A stretch of 64,000 bases of DNA from Mallotus nudiflorus (taxonomy: Eukaryota > Streptophyta > Magnoliopsida > Malpighiales > Euphorbiaceae). Each line of letters starts with the position of its first letter. Within the stretch, counting starts at the first letter, position 1. The stretch is taken from assembly GCA_947683625.1 (NCBI GenBank), contig CANTUR010000112.1:1922501-1986500 (forward strand), read 5' to 3'. Shown piece after piece: positions 58,690 through 64,000 of this stretch. The notes beneath the pieces were generated by a model. The model worked only from the letters and a program-made list of their open reading frames with translations, was not told where the DNA came from and did not search any database. The position numbers and the translations under genes were made by a program.

Positions 58690-61320
58690 ATCCTTTTGAG
58701 GCCTCGTAATACCTACCTCTTTGTCATAAGAGAACTATCTATGAGGGATGTCCACCTGCTTAAAAAGGTTCTTAGGTTGACTGTTGAATCAATCTTTCAA
58801 TTTCTAACATCAACTGGTGGTAGTCATTTGTATCATGATCAATTTTTTGATGGAAGTGGTAATACTTTATCTAGTCTCAGTTTTTAGGGTTGGAGGGCAA
58901 ATCCCTTAACCACTAAACATGCTCTCTATTCTTGATCTCCATCAAAACCTCCTTTTTAGAAGCATTTAAAGGTGTTATGTCCTCCTTCAGTGGGGGAGAA
59001 AAGGGTCTTCTTAAAGGCCTAATGGGAGGTTTGAAAGAGAGAGTGTGAGCACCTCTTTTGGCCCTCATGGGAGGGGTACTATCCTTTGAAGGTTGTTTCC
59101 ATTAACAATAAAATAAGGAAAATATGTATATTCTTAAAACTTATATGTTATATTTATCAATATGAAAAATTATGCAAAATATTTACACATATGCAAATAG
59201 ATGATGTGCAATATGATTTTTAAAAATGTAACTTAAGACATATAATAATAAAAATGTCATACTACATTATTTAATAACTATAGAAAAGAGAAAATTCAGC
59301 CTTGTAACCCATATGAGGTTTAATAATTCATGCAAGTTATAATAAACAAGAATTTATCCCTTTAAGGAGTTGAGATATATGCTCTATTGCCGACAAAGTC
59401 AATGAAAACTTGAATATGATTTCTCTCATTATAGAGAAAATCTTAGGAGTCTAGACTTCTGCCTACCTAGGAATTAGGCAAAAATAGTCAAGAGAAGACT
59501 GACTAGGGATGATCTTCTTTTTGAGTAGAAGATACAAGGTTGGATCATTTCCTATTAAGGAAGGAATTCATGCTTCATATGAATGGACTAAAACATGCAT
59601 CACTATAAAATGATAATTAGAACATATTGATTCAAGATATTTGATAAAGAAAACTTATCTAACAAGTTATAATCAGCTTTGAAGATTTTTCATAATTATT
59701 TTAGATCCAAATAGATACACCCATATAGAATAAGAGGATATGTCTTCTATTTACTTTTTAATTAAGTAGGATGCATAAATAGATCCCATAAAAACAAAGG
59801 GATTAAGTCCTTTATGAGCTTATCTTGAAAATATTCCTCAACCTCTGAAGTAGGGAAAATGGCAATCTTTAATTTTCCTAAATAGCATTGACGCTCAGGA
59901 TAATTCCAAAACCTAGGAAAAAACAGATTAGGGAAATAATCCTGCCTAAGAAGAACAAAGATTATATGTGACCTCTAAAGGATCATCCTGTCTAATTATG
60001 AAACATCTTCATAAATAAATCATGATCTTTTGAAATGAAGTAATAATAATTAAAAAATTTTTTTTTTATAAAGATGTAGTATTAGCATTCTCTTTCTTGG
60101 GGGAGTTAGTGGTTTATAGGTAGACATTTCCAATGGGAAAATGTTACTCCTTTGTTAGAGATAGAGATTCTTGAATGGACATTTCCAATGGAGGAAATGT
60201 CACTCCCATGTAGGGTATATAATCTTGGATAGATAATCCTTGGCAGATAGTAAAAATGTTAAACAGACTTCACTCCCTTGGGGGACATTCAGGTCTTCTA
60301 TTGAAAATTTCTAATGAAGGACATTTTGCTTCTATAAGAGAATTAGAAATATTTGATTGGTTATTTTTATTGAGGATATTTCTCCTCCCAGGCAAGATTC
60401 CTATCTAAATGGCCTTTAGCCAGTAAAATGTCTGATCAGCTTCCTTTTATAGGATGCTTATGGAGTAGCTCCTATTAGTAAGATGCCATAAGAGAATATC
60501 CTTTTCTCAAGAGGAGATCCAAGTATCATCACATGCATAAAGAGAAAAGCTTCAAAAGATAATATATTCTTTTCAAAGGGAGACTCAACCATTTCCATTA
60601 ACGATCTTCTGATGCTTGAAGTTCCATGTGGCACTCCTTATATAGGACAAAAGCTTTAAAAAATAAAGACCAAGTAAGATTCTTGGGTTGAGGATTCCTG
60701 GCAAGATTCTTTTGTGACTGATCTTGTCTTACTAAAGGAGTCCACTTGATAGCATCTACTCTAAGGCACTTGGGTAGCACACATAAGAACCTCCCCAACT
60801 AGGCTTATTTCCACAATGCTTATACTCTCTTCAACCTTTTCAAAGGAGAGAGAATCTACAAACTTCTCTTGGTATTTATAAATGAACCTAGAGGTGCAGG
60901 AGGCATTTTCTTATTGAATCTACTTATCCTTCATGATTGCCTCAGTAGGTTGGGAGTCTTCTAAGTGAGGAATTTTTAGAGCTTTTATATTGAATAGAGC
61001 CATGTAGTTACATAGGCTTTCGCCCTGACTCTAGACAATGCTTTCTAGGTGGGAAGTTTCCCTTTGAGTTGGGATGCTTGAAATAACCTCTGAGCATTTG
61101 TAGAATGCAACAATCGCTTGAAACTTCAAAACATAATCTCTAGGATTAGTTGCCCTATTGTAAGTAAGAAGAGTGAGTAGTTAAAATTTATTATAAGCTC
61201 CTTTTTTACTGCCTCAGAGAAGGGTGATTAGGGATTCATCATATGGTTAGACAACTTCCTTCTACTGGATTTTTTTTTATTTTTTTGACTTAAGAAATTC
61301 TTTAAATTTCTTTCCCAACT
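58690..61320 (-). pseudogene. Gypsy gag remnant, expanded in the middle
   Basis: The N-terminal part near 60900-61180 reads NRATNPRDYVLKFQAIVAFY and CNYMALFNIKALKIPHLEDS, both typical of the gag core. The C-terminal part near 58770-59060 reads PLNASKKEVLMEIKNREHV and then YYHFHQKIDHDTNDYHQL, the usual zinc-knuckle-like end. About 1.7 kb of non-gag sequence (59100-60850) with repeated ATTTCCAATGG words separates them. Confidence 0.75.
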
Positions 61321-61898
61321 CATTGAGGTGTGATGAAGAGTGAAGGGGGGTTTTCCTATCTAGTAGGCAATCCAACCGGGATCCTTGCTCAAATACTTTC
61401 GAATAGTGCTAGTCAGGAGGGGTCTCCATATAAATATGTGTAGCTCAAGCTTTCCTTTTCTCCTGCCTCTTTTCAACATCAGTAAGGTAAAATACTGTTC
61501 AAAGCCCATCTCAGAAGATTTTTCCACTTCTTCATTCCCCACTAGCTCATATTCTCTTTTAGTGGATTTATTTGGTTCCACTATTATAGAAATCAGAACT
61601 TCTTTTCTAATAGTAAATAGATGCAACAACAATAATAACAACCCAACATTTTTATGCAACATAACAAAACAAGGATTCAATATTCTTCCCACCATCACCT
61701 CAGCTATCTTTTGATTTTCATGGAGAAAATATAACAAAAAAGAGAGAAGACCAGATCACCACTTATAGAATTTTCTTTTGCTTTTTAGTGGAGAAAATAT
61801 AAGCACAACGAAATTCGCTTGCAAATTGATAACATAAATAATGAGAGAAATTGTAATAGAAAAAGGATGACCTTTTAAGGAACAAAAATCATCTTGAT

Positions 61899-61915
61899 TC
61901 CTACAGACAGTGCCA
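61899..61915 (-). other. Primer binding site of the second gypsy element
   Basis: The minus strand reads TGGCACTGTCTGTAGGA two bases inside the right LTR. It is the same type as the site of the first gypsy element, and it fixes the orientation. Confidence 0.75.
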
Positions 61916-61917
61916 AA

Positions 61918-62628
61918 TGTTGGTTCTTGAACCTTTTTGCCTTAGCTCAACATAGTCAACAAGTTAACTTATATAAAAAAGGAGGAAATACTTAGAGAAG
62001 CAGGGCCTGGTATTCCCAAAGCCCTTTTGATGCCTAAGTCAACATTGATTTCTTACGAGGAAAATGTGTTTCTCTAAGGAGTATATTGATATATGAAAAA
62101 TGGGTGTTCTCATGGATGATAAAACGTATGTGTTGTGTAAAATAAGAACAAGAAATGAGAGAAAAACATACTAGTATTCATTGAAGCATGGGGCATATAA
62201 AAGGGGGTTGGTAAAAAATGGACGCCACGTGTCAGCGTCTCATAGGTAGAGAGGGGGTTGGTGAAAGGTAGACACCATATGGCAGCATCTCATAGGCAGA
62301 GAGCCCTATTGAGGGTAATGACTATTAGGAAGTGGCAGCCAGCTGTGTGATAGGACAATGATTTGACATGAAGCATGCGATGGTGGGTCCATGTGAGGTT
62401 CCTCTATGGGTATAAAAGTTAGACAGGCTGGGGTTCCTCCTTGAGTGCGCTAGTCAGAAGGTGCGAAGTACTGAAAGGTCGAGATCCTTATATGCAATCT
62501 TTCTATCTAAGGAGAAGCGTTACAGGAATGGGAGTCAACCGGTCAAAGGTAGCTGACATGTCATATTTGTTGACCTTACTTTACACGTGTCATTATGAGA
62601 TTGGTAAGGGATTTTTCCTGTATCATCA
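61918..62628 (-). repeat. 5' LTR (right) of the second gypsy element
   Basis: Matches the left LTR over its length. It ends in plus orientation at GTATCATCA, followed by ATAGG. Confidence 0.92.
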
Positions 62629-62633
62629 ATAGG

Positions 62634-64000
62634 CTATATATATATATTAGCCTTCAGAATTGATTCAAGTTAGTTCACCTTTTTAACTACGGGAAAGCAT
62701 CAGTCGGGTTGGATCAAGTTGGCATGTAAAATTTTAAAGTGATTTTTACGCAAATAGGCACTTTTTTTATTTTATTTACCAAAATACTCTAATTTTTCTT
62801 TTTTTACTTATTTTATCCTTCTTATTTATACTAGTGTCCATTTTATTTACAGATATGCACCCTTTTTCGTTTTAGTTTATTTTTCCTTTTGTTTTTATTT
62901 TTATTCTCTTTATTTTTTTTCCTTCTTTATTCATTTTTTCCTTTTTTAAAAAATTTTATTTTTTTCCTTTTTTCTTATTTTTTCTTTTTTCATATTAATC
63001 TTTCCTCCTTCATTTTTTTTATTTTCTCTTTATTATTTTTATTTCTCTTTTTTTCCTTATTATTATTTTTTATTAATTCCTCCTTCCTTTCTTTTTTTTT
63101 AATTTTTAATTTCTCTCCATTATTTTTAATTTCTCTTTTTTTTTTTCATTTTTATGTTGTTTCAAAATTTTTATTTTCTCAATTTTCCTTACTTTTTTCA
63201 TCTTTTTATATTAGTGGAGCATTAGCCAATATATCTTTTTTGGGATTTTATTTCATATTTGTTTTGACATTGTTTGCTGAAATACAATGTCTTTTTATTT
63301 TCATTTGTTTGTTCCATCTTTGTTATTTTTTTGATAAATTTATCATTATTTTCTAAATGTTAATTTTTTTTAATTCCAATAAAAAAATACAATAGTATAT
63401 AATCCTATAATTAAATAGTTAAAAATTTAGTAGCATCATTAAATTATTATTTTTTTAATACAGAATATGAAAGGTGTTGATGTGGTATATGTTATTATTA
63501 GTTTTTTATAATTTATTTTTTGTTGCTTTTTGCTTTTTGATTTAATTTTGTATTCGTAGGATATTGAAAATGATTTTGTCAATCCTCATCTACAGAAAAG
63601 GGAGCATGGAACTGCCTAACTCTTAAAGTTTCCTTTTGTTATTGTATAGGAAACTGAAATAAACCAAAAGTATACAAAAATATATTATAACTTAAAACGA
63701 AACATTTTCTTTGGAGTTAAATGAGTTGTAATTATTGTAATAATTTTTTTTAAGGAAATGAATATGTTTTAAAGTTTTTTTTAGTATTGTTGAGTCATAA
63801 GAGGATGCTACCATTTTATGTTGCGTTTATAATTTGGTATTGTTTCGATTTTTTTTGGTTGACACTTTTTTTTTAATTTGGTATTGTTTTGGTTTTTTTT
63901 GATTTCTGATACTTTTTTTTTAATTAATGACAATATAGTTGTATCACAAAGTTTCTTTTTGTATGTTTACAGTATTCATGCAAACTTTATTTTATGTCTA
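62634..64000. other. T-rich intergenic DNA, no gene seen
   Basis: A pyrimidine-dominated stretch runs about 62875-63210. Near 63828-63900 a short unit (AATTTGGTATTGTTT plus a T-run) occurs twice. No coding frame or known transposon was recognised. Confidence 0.5.

Larger units (their letters stand above)
49252..62628 (-). mobile_element. Second Tat-type Ty3/gypsy element, minus strand, imperfect TSD
   Basis: LTRs of about 0.7 kb (49252-49957 and 61918-62628) start TGTTGGTTCTT and end GTATCATCA in plus orientation. The flanks are ATAAG (49247-49251) and ATAGG (62629-62633), one mismatch. A primer site reading TGGCACTGTCTGTAGGAA on the minus strand adjoins the right LTR, so transcription runs right to left. 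A purine tract (TTAGGGGGGACTAC on the minus strand) adjoins the left LTR. Gag, protease, RT with YVDD, RNase H and part of integrase follow in gypsy order. A solo LTR (53384-56403) is inserted between protease and RT. All frames are broken. Confidence 0.92.

Noticed and set aside
62889..63356. 155-codon open frame, Phe/Leu-rich
   Set aside because: It comes from the T-rich tract; TTT and CTT codons give Phe and Leu. There is no domain and no codon structure.
1..64000. tRNA and rRNA genes
   Set aside because: Scanned by eye for tRNA B-box/acceptor patterns and rRNA blocks; none was convincing. Primer sites match tRNA ends only.

Overview
This is AT-rich plant nuclear DNA, most likely from a eudicot. 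The evidence is spliced genes with GT-AG introns, a plantacyanin, a plastid-type patatin-like lipase, a miR394 precursor, and several plant LTR-retrotransposon lineages, many of them nested. I saw no tRNA, rRNA, CRISPR or bacterial-style operon. Every coordinate was read by eye; no alignment, folding or database search was run.

Layout. 1-12377: the 3' part of a decayed Ty1/copia Sirevirus-like element on the + strand (RT/RNase H, an env-like ORF, polypurine tracts, a 3' LTR-like block). It is interrupted by two ~3.2 kb solo LTRs (2462-5703, TSD TAAAT; 6631-9845, TSD GCTTA). 12627-22219: a complete but dead Tat/Retand-type Ty3/gypsy element with 397-bp LTRs and TSD ATATT. It carries an antisense extra ORF and six 91-bp tandem repeats. 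22220-38561 is the gene-bearing part. It holds a plantacyanin gene (24309-25340, +) whose first codons contain a miR408-like site, a MIR394 hairpin on the minus strand (29027-29156), and a seven-exon patatin-like phospholipase gene (34196-38561, -). Local tandem duplications, a duplicated ~430-bp block and a hAT-like MITE lie among these. 39465-42700: a third solo LTR of the same family, inverted (TSD AAATC). 44230-45369: a LINE RNase H remnant with a poly(A)-tailed retroposon inserted in it (12-bp TSD). 46724-46889: a foldback element. 47040-48135: a protein-coding pseudogene. 49252-62628: a second Tat-type gypsy element on the minus strand (~0.7 kb LTRs), itself interrupted by a fourth, diverged solo LTR (53384-56403, TSD GACTT). 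62629-64000: T-rich DNA without a recognisable gene.

Functional reading. Only three loci look alive: the plantacyanin (extracellular blue copper protein), MIR394 (whose known target is the F-box gene LCR) and the patatin-like lipase. The nested, stop-riddled repeats show repeated insertion followed by LTR-LTR recombination, which left four solo LTRs of one large-LTR family. The most interesting points are the miR394 hairpin with a second unexplained hairpin beside it, the plantacyanin miR408 site with a mismatch at the cleavage position, and splice-like signals and palindromic modules conserved between solo LTRs.
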